From Clostridia bacterium (GTDB taxonomy: Bacteria; Bacillota; Clostridia; UBA1212): DNA of 51,268 bases. Position 1 is the stretch's first letter; every line of letters starts with the position of its first letter. The stretch spans positions 1 through 51,268 of the forward strand of contig JAGDAX010000142.1 of the NCBI GenBank assembly GCA_017848335.1, given 5' to 3'. Positions 16,868 to 25,401 of this stretch are shown here, piece after piece. The notes beneath the pieces are model-generated. The model had not been told where the DNA came from. It saw nothing but the letters and a program-made list of their open reading frames with translations, and ran no database searches. The translations under genes were made by a program, and so were the position numbers.

Positions 16868-17832
16868 AATCCTTCCTCAATTAGTTCATTTATAAAAATA
16901 TTGATTTCCCTGTCGTAGCCTTCTTCGTCGTTTATCCTGATGTGCGAGTGGCCGCCCTTGTCGAACCAGGACACCTTTTTGTGCGGCGATACGCATGAAG
17001 CGTAAAGCTTCCTGCTCTCCTCCGGCAGCGAGAAAATATCCCTGGTCGTGTAGATAAACAGTATAGGCTTTTGGAGCTTTTTGACCGCCTTGTAGGGCCC
17101 GTTGGAGATGCCTTTGGCGCCAGTCAGAATATAATGTATCAGCATCACCTGGTAGCACACCGGGAAGATCGGCTTGCTGCGCTCCTTCATGTGATTCTTG
17201 AAGGTCTCAAAGAAATTTTTGAACATTCCGTCGACGCAAAGACCGTTAAAATAGTCCGGGCATTCCTCGGCTGTGACCGTAAAGACAGCGGTCTGCGCGC
17301 CTATGCATATACCGTGAAGAAATACCGATTCGTTTCCGAACCTGTCGTGAAGGAGCTGCCCCCACTTGATGACGTCCCGGTATTCCTTGTATCCCAGCGA
17401 ATAATATTTTCCGTCGGAAAATCCAGTTGCCCGCATGTCGATGACCAGCACGTTGAAGCCGGCTTTCCTGTAAGGCTCCGCGAAATAGTAAGAATAGGCC
17501 AGGCTCTCGGTGCGTCCCGGTATGATAATGACCGCCCTTTTTGCGCCGAAGTCGAAATACTCGGCAAAAAGCCTGAGACCGTCGTTTTCGATCTCAAGAG
17601 GCGTTATGCGTTCCCTGTGCTGCTCCGCAAACTCAAGTCCTTTGTTGAACATAAGCAGCTGCTCCGGGTCGTCAGGCCAGGAGCATTTGCGCTCCCGGGG
17701 CTCCTTTTCGGGCCTTGAAAGAGTTCCCTCAAAGACCTTGTACGCGATAAGGAAAGTGAATCCGATGCCGAACAGCAGACCTGACGCCGCAACGATCCCG
17801 ACTGTTAAAACAATAATTTCAAAAACGTTCAT
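16861..17832 (-). CDS. Membrane-anchored alpha/beta hydrolase with Cys at the nucleophile elbow
   Basis: The 323-residue protein has an N-terminal membrane anchor (residues ~5-32) and an alpha/beta-hydrolase domain. The oxyanion region reads AVIIIPGRTES. The nucleophile elbow reads HGICIGAQ with Cys176 where Ser is usual (GxSxG becomes GxCxG), as in dienelactone hydrolase. Asp265 (YTTRDIFSLPE) and His295/297 (GGHSH) complete a possible triad. The paralogue at 20743-21690 has the same layout but a normal GISMG. It follows fakA by 9 bases and overlaps the YcxB-like gene, so it is part of the lipid operon. Substrate unknown; a lipid or acyl ester is a reasonable guess from context only. Confidence 0.85.
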   Translation of the reverse strand: MNVFEIIVLTVGIVAASGLLFGIGFTFLIAYKVFEGTLSRPEKEPRERKCSWPDDPEQLLMFNKGLEFAEQHRERITPLEIENDGLRLFAEYFDFGAKRAVIIIPGRTESLAYSYYFAEPYRKAGFNVLVIDMRATGFSDGKYYSLGYKEYRDVIKWGQLLHDRFGNESVFLHGICIGAQTAVFTVTAEECPDYFNGLCVDGMFKNFFETFKNHMKERSKPIFPVCYQVMLIHYILTGAKGISNGPYKAVKKLQKPILFIYTTRDIFSLPEESRKLYASCVSPHKKVSWFDKGGHSHIRINDEEGYDREINIFINELIEEGLW

Positions 17833-17841
17833 AAAGCTTTT

Positions 17842-19602
17842 TTAAACCACCGCGATAATATAATCGGCTATCTCCTGACCGCCTTCCAAAACGATGAATT
17901 CGATGTCCGGGAATGCGTCCCCGAGTGCCGAAACAACGCCCTCCGTGACATTCTCGTCCGTATGCCCGCCCGCAAAAATGAGAGCGGTCTCCATATCGCC
18001 TATATTGCCGCAGCGCCTGAGCGAATCCACGGCCACCCTTGCCGGTGAAGACTCGTCGGAGGCTACGATTATCTCGCTGACGATCCCTATAAAGTCTCCC
18101 TTTTTGCAAACAACGGAGTCGTTGTGATAATCCCTTGAGGCTCTGGCGATGGTCACGGGCACGGAGCACTTGACAATGCCCTCGATAAGCTTGACGCGCT
18201 CCTCCACGGAGAGCGTGGGATTGTCCGCGGCTATCCCGAAATAGCAGGCCGCCTGGTTGGGCGCGGGTATTATAATCGTGTTTCTGTCATCGGTGATGCC
18301 GATGGCCTGCCTTGCCGCGAAAATAATATTCGGGTTGTCCGGGAAAAGTATGATCGTGCCCTCGGAGGAAACCTTGCGGATCTTTTTTATGCAGCTGACG
18401 AACTCGCCGGAAGAGGTGTTCATGGTGCTGCCGCCGTCGATGACGATATCAGCGCCGCACTCGGAAAGAAACGAAATAGCGCCCTTGCCTGTCGCCACCG
18501 CGATCTTGTATATGTCCTTCACGGGAAGCACACACTCGCTGCCGCCGGAGAGGTTCGCACTGTCACCGGAGAGGTTCGCCCCTTCGCCCGGGGCCATTGC
18601 GCCTGCCGCCGGTTCTCTCCCGGACTGCTTCCCGGCGTCGCTTAGCGAGTTGTGCTGGATGCACATATTCTCGAGCTTGAAGGTCACGAATTCGCCGTAG
18701 TTCTGGGCCAGCTCGATAATGCGGGCAGGCTTGAAGGTGTGGACGTGTACCTTGATGCGCGAGCCGAGCCTTGAGGTGACCACGGAATTGCCCAGCCTTT
18801 CGAGATCGTCCGTGAACGAAGGCAGGTTGAAGGTGGAAATGTAATTCGCTCCCCTCATAAGCTGCAGCAGGAATTCCATGCAATAGCCGAACTTGAATTC
18901 GGTATTCTCGTTGAAATTGACGTTGGAAAGGTTGATGACAGCGCTTCTTTCGGTCTCCGACGGCTCGTCCTTAAAGTCAGCGACGTAATTCCGGTCGTTG
19001 AGATATTCGAGCATGCCCTCAAAAATGTAAAGAAGGCCCATGCCGCCGCTGTCCACCACGCCGGCCTCCTTCAGCACCGGCAGAAGCTCCGGAGTATTGG
19101 CCAGCGAAATCTTAAGCCTCGCAACGTACATGCCCAGAAGCACCTCAAAGGAGCAGCCCCTTGCAAGCTGGGGCCTTATCATCTCAATGCCTTCTCTGGC
19201 AACGGTCAGAATGGTTCCCTCCTTGGGAGACCTGCAGCCCTGATAGGCCGCCTTGTACGCGTGAATAAGAGCGGACGCCATCGACATGGGACCCATGGAC
19301 TCATACCGTCTGAGACTTCTTGCGAACCCGTCAAAGAAATTGGACACGATGACGCCGGAATTGCCTCTGGCGCCCATGACCATACCGTCGGCCATTGAGC
19401 GCAGGTACGCGTTCAGCTTATCGGTCTTTTCGGCTGAATTTATCCCGTTAATGAGAGTCAGCCTGATATTGGTGCCCGTGTCGCCGTCGGGTACGGGGAA
19501 AACGTTGAGTGAATTGACCTCCTGCTCGTGCTCCTTGATCCGTCTGAGCGCGCCGTGCATCATTCCTTCGAACGTTGTTCCGTTAATGCGATATGTTGCC
19601 AT
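17842..19602 (-). CDS. fakA: Fatty acid kinase catalytic subunit FakA (DAK2/YloV family)
   Basis: The 586-residue protein starts with a DhaK-like DAK2 kinase domain: NVFPVPDGDTGTN (residues ~33-45) supplies the Asp residues for magnesium-ATP, followed by GARGNSGVIVSNFF and VDSGGMGLL. The middle and C-terminal DegV-like YloV domain includes IVIDGGSTMNTSSGEF and IIIPAPNQAA. FakA phosphorylates fatty acids bound to FakB (DegV) to give acyl-phosphate. A DegV gene lies directly upstream, which makes the pair convincing. Residues ~325-350 form a low-complexity linker in which ANLSG is repeated, matching a 14-15 bp DNA repeat at 18545-18580. GGAG precedes the ATG at 19602. Confidence 0.92.
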   Translation of the reverse strand: MATYRINGTTFEGMMHGALRRIKEHEQEVNSLNVFPVPDGDTGTNIRLTLINGINSAEKTDKLNAYLRSMADGMVMGARGNSGVIVSNFFDGFARSLRRYESMGPMSMASALIHAYKAAYQGCRSPKEGTILTVAREGIEMIRPQLARGCSFEVLLGMYVARLKISLANTPELLPVLKEAGVVDSGGMGLLYIFEGMLEYLNDRNYVADFKDEPSETERSAVINLSNVNFNENTEFKFGYCMEFLLQLMRGANYISTFNLPSFTDDLERLGNSVVTSRLGSRIKVHVHTFKPARIIELAQNYGEFVTFKLENMCIQHNSLSDAGKQSGREPAAGAMAPGEGANLSGDSANLSGGSECVLPVKDIYKIAVATGKGAISFLSECGADIVIDGGSTMNTSSGEFVSCIKKIRKVSSEGTIILFPDNPNIIFAARQAIGITDDRNTIIIPAPNQAACYFGIAADNPTLSVEERVKLIEGIVKCSVPVTIARASRDYHNDSVVCKKGDFIGIVSEIIVASDESSPARVAVDSLRRCGNIGDMETALIFAGGHTDENVTEGVVSALGDAFPDIEFIVLEGGQEIADYIIAVV

Positions 19603-19626
19603 GTTTATACTCCGTCAAGAGCTTGC

Positions 19627-19734
19627 GCCTGAAATTAAAGTGCGTGAAAATTGAAGTGCCCGAAAATTGAAGTTCCCGAAACCTGAGTGCCTGAAATCTG
19701 AAATTCCCGAACACCTAAGTGCCCGAAACAGGCC
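19627..19734 (+). repeat. 15-16 bp tandem array, seven units, degV-fakA gap
   Basis: Contiguous units follow GCCCGAAAATTGAAGT, for example GCGTGAAAATTGAAGT and TCCCGAACACCTAAGT. The GTGCC-GAAA core resembles arrays at 4921-5106 and 49212-49259. Confidence 0.85.
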
Positions 19735-19753
19735 GTACGAAGACTGCGCCGTT

Positions 19754-19819
19754 TGCCGTCAGCGCCTGCCGTCAGCCGCTTGATGTCAAAGCTTAACGTA
19801 AGCCACCTGCCGTCAGCGC
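19754..19819 (-). repeat. Repeats containing the degV stop codon
   Basis: On the minus strand GCGCTGACGGCAG occurs at 19807-19819, where its TGA is the degV stop, and recurs almost unchanged at 19766-19779 and 19754-19765 past the gene end. Confidence 0.75.
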
Positions 19820-20739
19820 TTGCTGAGCCTCTCGTAAATCTCGGTTTCCTCCTTGAGATCCTTCGAAAGAGGTTTTCCTACGTAATATGCCGCCATGATG
19901 CCGGGGCCCGCGTTGGTGCCGCTGGCTCTGAATATGTCCGTGTAGTAAATTTCCCTGGGATTGTATCTTTCCCTGATCATATCCAGATATTTGAGCGCCT
20001 GCTCCCTGCGGTCGGATCCGGCCACGAGGATCACCTGATTTTCGGGATCCTCAATGGTTTCGCCGATGTAATCGAGCAGCACCTTATACGCGGATTTTTC
20101 ACCCTTAACCTTGCAAAGCACGGTGGTGAGTCCGGATTCGGAAAAATCGCCCACGGGCTTGATGCCTATGAGAGTTCCCATAAACGCTTTGGCATTGGAA
20201 ATGCGGCCCTTCTTGGCGGTAAACGCCAGGTCGTCATGCCAGCCGGCCTGATGAATACGGGGCTTAATGGCCTCCGCGTAAAGGTAGGTGTCGTAAAGAC
20301 TCACTCCCTGGCTTCTTTTGACTGCCGCCAGTACCGCGAGAAGGCCTGCGCCCGTCGCGAACTTCCTCGAATCCACGAGGTATACCTGGGCGTCCGGGTA
20401 TTCCTTGAGGACCTTTTCCTTCGCGCTGGTGGCAAAATCAAACGTGCCGCTCATTGCGGAGGTCATGCAGGTGTAGAAAATGCCGGTGCCCTTCTCGGCG
20501 TACCTTTTAAAGTGCTCGTATATCTCCATAACGGAGGGCGGCGACGTGTGGTAACCGTCAGGATTCTTGCGAAGCTTGGAATAGAATTCCTCGCTTGAGA
20601 CGGCCTCCCAGTCAAGTGTGGTGGGAATTTCCGAGCCGTCCGGAAGCGCCCAGTGCCCCGGAATATAATCAATGTCAAACTTCTCTCTGATGTCCTGCGA
20701 AAGGTCACAGGTGACGTCTACAATTATTGCGAAATCCAT
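19813..20739 (-). CDS. DegV family fatty-acid-binding protein (FakB-like)
   Basis: The 308-residue protein has the two-lobed DegV fold. The N-terminal VDVTCDLSQDIREKFDIDYIP, the SPPSVMEIYEHF segment with SPPS before a variable loop, and YTCMTSAMSGTF (where Ser/Thr contact the fatty acid carboxylate) are all present, as is the late FRASGTNAGPGIMAAYYVGK. DegV proteins bind fatty acids and present them to FakA. Position immediately upstream of fakA supports a FakB role. GGAG precedes the ATG at 20739. It starts 3 bases after the hydrolase gene ends. Confidence 0.92.
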   Translation of the reverse strand: MDFAIIVDVTCDLSQDIREKFDIDYIPGHWALPDGSEIPTTLDWEAVSSEEFYSKLRKNPDGYHTSPPSVMEIYEHFKRYAEKGTGIFYTCMTSAMSGTFDFATSAKEKVLKEYPDAQVYLVDSRKFATGAGLLAVLAAVKRSQGVSLYDTYLYAEAIKPRIHQAGWHDDLAFTAKKGRISNAKAFMGTLIGIKPVGDFSESGLTTVLCKVKGEKSAYKVLLDYIGETIEDPENQVILVAGSDRREQALKYLDMIRERYNPREIYYTDIFRASGTNAGPGIMAAYYVGKPLSKDLKEETEIYERLSKR

Positions 20740-20742
20740 AAT

Positions 20743-21690
20743 TCAATTCTCCTGTTCAAAAATTTTGCCAAGGAAAGCGCGAAGCCGCCCTGTGATCAAG
20801 CCGCGTCCCGCAAGGAACGCCTCGGCATGAGCAGCGCCCTCCACTATTACCAGATCTTTAATATCGCCGCCGAGAATATTGTATCGCTCCTCGGAGTCGG
20901 AAACCGGCACGAATTTGTCCGCTTCGCCCTGAATAATGAACGCCGGAATATTCACCCCGGCAAGCTCCGCGTTGGTGTCGCGCTTGATGTCAACTCCCAG
21001 GAATAACCGCCCGGCCAGGTACGAAACCCCCGAAAGCAGCGGCGTGTTCCGTCCGAAATTGGCGGCCAGAAGCGAATTGTATATGCTCTCGTAGCCGCTC
21101 TTGTAACCGCACTCCAGCACCAGAAATCTGATCTCCGGCACCTTCTGCAGCTCCTTCGCGGAGTAGCATACGGTGGCGCAGCCCATGGATATCCCGAAAA
21201 TTCCGATATCCGCGCCGGGGCTTCTGCCGCGAAGGTAATCCACCCAGCACAGCAGGTCGCCGCTCTCCCTGATCCCGAAGGTAATGTATTTACCGCCGCT
21301 TTCAAAATGCGCCCTGTGCGAAACGAGCAGAATATTGAAGCCCAGCTCCATGAAGGTCAGAAAGGCCGCGTGTACGTTATTGAAGGGAATCGCCCTGTAT
21401 CCGTGAAGAGCGATCACCGTCCTGTCGCTTCCGAAATCGTAATACCTGGCAGCCAGCGTGATACCGTCCTTCGATTTGATCCTCACCGGCTCGTAAGGAA
21501 TCTTCCGGATCTCGTCAAGAGCATCCCTGAGCTCCTTCTCGTACGGTGCGTAATGGGTCTTCGACAGATCCAGCGTCTCCAGCGGGATCTCCCTGCCGCG
21601 GTGGTAGGTCTTGAAAAGCCCGTACAAAAGGAAACCGAGCACAGGCATTATCACCAATATCAATATTCCTGCGAAGATATAATAGATCAT
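20743..21690 (-). CDS. Membrane-anchored alpha/beta hydrolase, canonical Ser nucleophile
   Basis: The 315-residue protein starts MIYYIFAGILILV, an N-terminal membrane anchor, followed by an alpha/beta-hydrolase core. IALHGYRA is the oxyanion loop, FGISMGCA (Ser168) the nucleophile elbow, QGEADKFVPVSDSE the acid and GAAHAEA the His. ATG 21690 is chosen because AAGGA lies 7 bases upstream; a longer open frame to 21858 is built from repeat DNA and is not credible. It belongs to the same family as the hydrolase at 16861. It sits between acp and degV. A lipid or ester substrate is likely but not shown. Confidence 0.88.
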   Translation of the reverse strand: MIYYIFAGILILVIMPVLGFLLYGLFKTYHRGREIPLETLDLSKTHYAPYEKELRDALDEIRKIPYEPVRIKSKDGITLAARYYDFGSDRTVIALHGYRAIPFNNVHAAFLTFMELGFNILLVSHRAHFESGGKYITFGIRESGDLLCWVDYLRGRSPGADIGIFGISMGCATVCYSAKELQKVPEIRFLVLECGYKSGYESIYNSLLAANFGRNTPLLSGVSYLAGRLFLGVDIKRDTNAELAGVNIPAFIIQGEADKFVPVSDSEERYNILGGDIKDLVIVEGAAHAEAFLAGRGLITGRLRAFLGKIFEQEN

Positions 21691-21804
21691 TCGGAATCCT
21701 TTATTCTGCGGATGTTTGTGCCCGTTTGAAGCTTTTGTAGCTCTGTACAGCCCATTTAACCGATTGCAGCCGGAAAGAGCACTGCTTAAAAACGGCAGGC
21801 AAAG

Positions 21805-21931
21805 GAGCACGGGAGCATGGGTGCAAATGAGCGCGGGTGCATGGGTGCAAATGAGCACAGGCGCTCAGACAGTGCCCAAACAGTGAGCAAACAGTGAGCA
21901 AAAAGTGAGCAAAAAGTGAGCAAAAAGCTCA
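21805..21931 (-). repeat. 24-bp and 11-bp tandem arrays starting at the ACP stop codon
   Basis: On the minus strand the ACP stop lies in GGC-TGA-GCTTTTTGCTCAC, and TTTTTGCTCAC or TGTTTGCTCAC is then repeated about five times. A two-copy 24-bp repeat follows (21805-21852). The array creates a false signal-peptide-like frame. Confidence 0.9.
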
Positions 21932-22183
21932 GCCCTGTTTCTGCCTCTCAATAAACGTCACCACGTCGCCCAGCGTCCTGAAATCGTTCATCTGCGTGCC
22001 GTCAAAGCTGACGTCAAAATCGTTCTCGATCACAATGATGAGATAAATCATACCGACGGACGAAAGACCGAAATAATCAAGCAGCCCCGATTCCTCGGTG
22101 CCGGCATTTATCCTGTCGGCGTCGCCCGGATTCTGGTAAATCAGTATCTCTTTAAGATGGTCAGCGATTTCTTTTCTGCTCAT
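21929..22183 (-). CDS. Acyl carrier protein
   Basis: This 84-residue acidic four-helix protein carries the phosphopantetheine motif FGLSSVGMIYLI, with Ser42 as attachment site; the usual Asp before it is Ser41. The downstream ENDFDVSF and TLGDVVTFIE segments are standard ACP helices. It is not next to fab genes, so it is probably a dedicated carrier for this cluster rather than the housekeeping ACP. Its ATG overlaps the TGA of the upstream acyl ligase (ATGA, 22180-22183), which suggests coupled, roughly equal expression with that ligase, its likely charging enzyme. AAAGGA precedes the start. Confidence 0.92.
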   Translation of the reverse strand: MSRKEIADHLKEILIYQNPGDADRINAGTEESGLLDYFGLSSVGMIYLIIVIENDFDVSFDGTQMNDFRTLGDVVTFIERQKQG

Positions 22184-23715
22184 TGATTGTTGTCCTTTGC
22201 GAATTTGTTATATCTCTTGATCTTCATTGCCGGCGTTCTCTCGAAGTCCTCCTTGCGAACGGTCACTCTGGCGGGACGCTGGTAGGACGGAAGCGACTCG
22301 GTCACCTTGCTGATCTCGCCGAGGAGAGTATTCTCGCGAACGTCCTCGGGTACCTTGGCGAGCTCGGACTCTCTTGCCACCACCTCGAGATGGAGGAAGT
22401 GCGGCCCGTCGCCGTCCGCGTCTTCAAACAGCTGGCAGTCCCTGACGTAGGGGCTCTCGTTGTAAAGGGCCTCCACCTCCTGCGGCGAAACGTTCAGACC
22501 GTTGGAAAGGATGATGACCTCCTTGATTCGCCCGACAATATAAAGGAAACCGTCCTCGTCGAACCTCACCAGATCGCCGGTCTTGAACCAGCCGTCCTCC
22601 GTGAATGCGTTCCGGGTCTCCTCGGGGTCGCCCACGTATTCCTTCATGATATTGACGCCCTTGAGGAGCAGCTCGCCGTTCTCGGTCTTCAGCTCCTGCC
22701 ACGGATAAGGCAGACCTACGGAGCTGGGCTTCTCAAGCGGCATGGGATTTCCGGACACCAGATTGGCCGACTCGGTCAGGCCGTAGCCCGGATAAAGATC
22801 GATTCCAAGCTTCTTGAACTCCCTGATAAGGTAAGGCGGCACGAAGGCGGCTCCGCAAATGATGGTCTTGACCGTGCCGAGCATGTTGCGCTTAAACATG
22901 CCGGAGAGGCCCAGAGCCATCTCGGCAAGCGCCGGGACGGTCACCAGAACGGTGGGGTTGTAATAGCCCACGTCCTTGAACAGATCCTTGTTATTGTTGC
23001 AGAAGCAGAGCGTGCTGCCAGTGTAGATCGAGGTCATAAGATTGCGGACAAGCCCGAAAACGTGTGAAAACGGCAGGCACAGAATGTATTTCTGGAAGAA
23101 AACGTCCCTCACGCCGTAGCAGCCGTAAAGAGCACCCGCCGCGATATTTGCGTGCGTGAGAAGAGCGCCCTTGCTTCGGCCGGTGGTGCCGCCGGTGAAC
23201 ATAATGACACACTCGTCGCCGCCCTTAACGTCGGCGCATTCCGCGACGGGCTCAGCCTTTTCGTTCACGTCAATTATCGCGAAGGCAGGCATTTTAAGCT
23301 TCAGCACGGACAGCTTTTCCTCGTACTCCTCACCGGTAATGAGGGCCTTGAGTCCGAACTTGTATGAGACGCCGAAAACGGTCATCGCGTCAAGCTGGGG
23401 CGGAAAAACAGCCGCCGTGATACCGAGACTTGCAAGAGCAAAAAAGGCTTTGACAAACTCGGGAGAATTTCTGTAAAGAATACCGGCTCTGTCGCCCTTT
23501 TTGAGTCCCCTGGCCAGTAAAACGCCCTTGAATTCATTGATGCGCGCGTCAAGCTCGCTGTAGGTAAGCTCGGCCTCGTGATCCTTCAGGGCAACCGCGT
23601 CGCCGTACTCTTTGGCGCTCAGCCACATATCTTTTACGGAATCAAATAATTTGAGCTTCGAAAAGGTTTCTTCGTCCGTGAACTTCGCGAACATACTCGC
23701 GTCTGCTATATACAT
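22180..23715 (-). CDS. AMP-forming acyl-CoA/acyl-ACP synthetase
   Basis: The 511-residue ANL-family enzyme activates a carboxylic acid as acyl-AMP and transfers it to a thiol. The A3 loop is canonical: FTGGTTGRSKGA (173-184). GYGLTES (A5), WFKTGDL (A7), GRIKEVI (A8 hinge) and the C-terminal Lys in TPAMKIKR are intact. Length fits medium- or long-chain fatty acyl or aryl acid ligases. Because its stop overlaps the start of a stand-alone ACP gene, acyl-ACP synthetase activity is more likely than CoA ligase, though sequence alone cannot tell. GAGGATG precedes the ATG. Downstream of it are the ACP and hydrolase; upstream are two PlsC genes. Confidence 0.92.
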   Translation of the reverse strand: MYIADASMFAKFTDEETFSKLKLFDSVKDMWLSAKEYGDAVALKDHEAELTYSELDARINEFKGVLLARGLKKGDRAGILYRNSPEFVKAFFALASLGITAAVFPPQLDAMTVFGVSYKFGLKALITGEEYEEKLSVLKLKMPAFAIIDVNEKAEPVAECADVKGGDECVIMFTGGTTGRSKGALLTHANIAAGALYGCYGVRDVFFQKYILCLPFSHVFGLVRNLMTSIYTGSTLCFCNNNKDLFKDVGYYNPTVLVTVPALAEMALGLSGMFKRNMLGTVKTIICGAAFVPPYLIREFKKLGIDLYPGYGLTESANLVSGNPMPLEKPSSVGLPYPWQELKTENGELLLKGVNIMKEYVGDPEETRNAFTEDGWFKTGDLVRFDEDGFLYIVGRIKEVIILSNGLNVSPQEVEALYNESPYVRDCQLFEDADGDGPHFLHLEVVARESELAKVPEDVRENTLLGEISKVTESLPSYQRPARVTVRKEDFERTPAMKIKRYNKFAKDNNQ

Positions 23716-23764
23716 AATCCATCCTCACTTTATATTTGCCAAAATCCAAAACCGCCTTGAAACC

Positions 23765-24538
23765 TCAGTCAACCAGAGATTTCAAATATTCCTCTTTTTG
23801 TCTGATCAGGAGAGACACCTCGTCAATACGTTCCATTGTGGGATATTTTCCAAGCATTCCGCATACGTCTACAGGCTCGCCGACAGCGACCCGGAGCCTC
23901 TGAAAAATATTGGCGCGTCTCTTGATGTAAACAGGCCAGATCGGCACCCCGCCCTGAAAGGCCATGAGCACCATGCCCGACTTTAAATTATCCACTATCT
24001 GCTGATTTTTTGCAAGTTCTTTTTCGTCATCCGTCCTCACCACGTGGCCCTCCGGAAACAGTGCCACCAGCCCGCCCTGCCTGAGCTCCGAGGTGATGGC
24101 CTTAAAGGAGCTGACGCCGAAATTGTCGCGATTGATGGGAATGCACAGAAATGACTTGAAGAGCCACTTGTTGAAGCGGTTTGAGATAAGCTCGTCCGTG
24201 CAAACGTAATGGTGCCGCCTGTACCAGATCGTCAGCATAAGATACATTGGATCCAGCACCGAAATGTGGTTGCTGACCAAAAGGCCGCCGCCCTTAAAAC
24301 GCTTCTTCGCGTTTTCGTTCTCATAGTACTTCCTGGGTCTGTACCAGATAAGGCCGGGCCACGCAGTGAAACGGACAAAATCATAGACAAAATATTTCAT
24401 GGCTATTTTACGGCTTGAGGCGGCTCTGTGCGCTTTTGACGACTTGTTCGGCGTCCCTTTCGGCACGTCCTTTAGAGCGTCTTTCGGCGCTCCTTTTGAC
24501 ATTTCCTTCGGCTCTCCGTCAGGTATTTCGTTTGTCAT
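23765..24538 (-). CDS. 1-acyl-glycerol-3-phosphate acyltransferase family protein (PlsC 1)
   Basis: This 257-residue LPLAT-family enzyme transfers an acyl chain to a lysolipid. The HX4D site is NHISVLD (His91, Asp96) and the substrate-binding motif is FPEGH (~161). IPINRDN and IWPVYI are further family elements. Residues 1-46 are an odd low-complexity tail with KGAPKDALKDVPKGTP repeats (DNA 24430-24530), absent from normal PlsC proteins; the functional start could be Met47 at 24400, but neither start has a strong ribosome binding site. It lies 49 bases upstream of the acyl ligase gene in the same operon. Confidence 0.88.
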   Translation of the reverse strand: MTNEIPDGEPKEMSKGAPKDALKDVPKGTPNKSSKAHRAASSRKIAMKYFVYDFVRFTAWPGLIWYRPRKYYENENAKKRFKGGGLLVSNHISVLDPMYLMLTIWYRRHHYVCTDELISNRFNKWLFKSFLCIPINRDNFGVSSFKAITSELRQGGLVALFPEGHVVRTDDEKELAKNQQIVDNLKSGMVLMAFQGGVPIWPVYIKRRANIFQRLRVAVGEPVDVCGMLGKYPTMERIDEVSLLIRQKEEYLKSLVD

Positions 24539-24662
24539 CCCGATCCGCAGTCTCCCTTCGTGCGGCCTTGCCGGCCTTGCTTATTTACAACTCACCGTTA
24601 TAGTTTCAAGTTTACCGTTTTCAGCTTCCGGCTTGCCGTTTTCGGTTTACATTTTACCGTCA

Positions 24663-24742
24663 GCCGTTTTCAGCTGTCGTTTGCCGTTTTCAGCTGTCGT
24701 TTGCCGTTTTCAGCTATTGTTTGCCGTTTTCAGCGTCCTTTT
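24663..24742 (-). repeat. 20-bp tandem array overlapping the 3' end of the second plsC gene
   Basis: Four contiguous units follow GCCGTTTTCAGCTGTCGTTT on the plus strand. The rightmost unit contains the plsC stop codon (24730-24732). More degenerate copies extend left to about 24596. Confidence 0.9.
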
Positions 24743-25368
24743 TCCGCCGCGGCAAGCTCGTTCCCCAGCTCGCGGATCCTGTCCCTCAGAAGCTCCGAGC
24801 ACGCCTCAAGATTGTCGCGCACGCTCAGGGCCTCGTCGTAGTGTTCCGTAAGATCTATGCGCTCACCCACCATGACCCTTGACCTTTTGAACAGCCTGAA
24901 ATATTGAGGCTCGATATAGACCGGAATTACCGGAACCTCGCTTGTGAGCGCGATATAAGCGCAGGAGGTCTTGAAGGGCAGCGGCTTTTCCTCCCCGGGC
25001 AGCGGGATCCTCGACTCCGGGAAAATGCCTGCCACGCCGCCCTTATCGAGAATTCTCTGAGTCTCGTGAATAAAATCCACGCTGTTGCGCTCCCTGTCCA
25101 CGCGAATCATCCCCAGAGGCTTAAGCAGCCATTTGAGCGACTTCTTTCCGTAAAGAACCTCTGCCGCCTGGACCCTTACCGTGCGCCTCCAGAAAAGGAA
25201 AAGCAATATCACGTAGTCAAATATCTGGTTGTGATTCGCGACAATGATCGCCGGTCCTTTGATCTTGTTCCTCGTTTTTCCGTCAACGTAACGCACCTTC
25301 ATATTGAAAAACATGAAGGCCGGAAGAATTCCCGTTATTTTTACGAACCAGTTGAACAGCTTGATCAT
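24730..25368 (-). CDS. Lysophospholipid acyltransferase family protein (PlsC 2)
   Basis: The 212-residue LPLAT protein has a hydrophobic N-terminus (membrane association), HX4D as NHNQIFD (His46, Asp51) and FPESR (~117), where most PlsC have FPEGT. The paired arrangement with PlsC 1 suggests two successive or alternative acylations. AAGG precedes the ATG at 25368, 33 bases after the ligase-ACP fusion gene ends. The last codons and stop fall in a tandem repeat. Substrate, whether lysophosphatidate or another acceptor, is unknown. Confidence 0.88.
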   Translation of the reverse strand: MIKLFNWFVKITGILPAFMFFNMKVRYVDGKTRNKIKGPAIIVANHNQIFDYVILLFLFWRRTVRVQAAEVLYGKKSLKWLLKPLGMIRVDRERNSVDFIHETQRILDKGGVAGIFPESRIPLPGEEKPLPFKTSCAYIALTSEVPVIPVYIEPQYFRLFKRSRVMVGERIDLTEHYDEALSVRDNLEACSELLRDRIRELGNELAAAEKGR

Positions 25369-25401
25369 GGCAATACCTTGAGGCTCCTATTCCGTCTGCT
25401 T

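Noticed and set aside
21691-21858. N-terminal extension of the hydrolase that looks like a signal peptide
   Set aside because: Encoded by the 24-bp repeat array; the ATG at 21690 has a proper AAGGA site and membrane anchor.
24399-24851. 150-codon plus-strand frame over the plsC genes
   Set aside because: Antisense to two plsC genes and partly made of repeat DNA; product is Ser/Pro/Phe low complexity.
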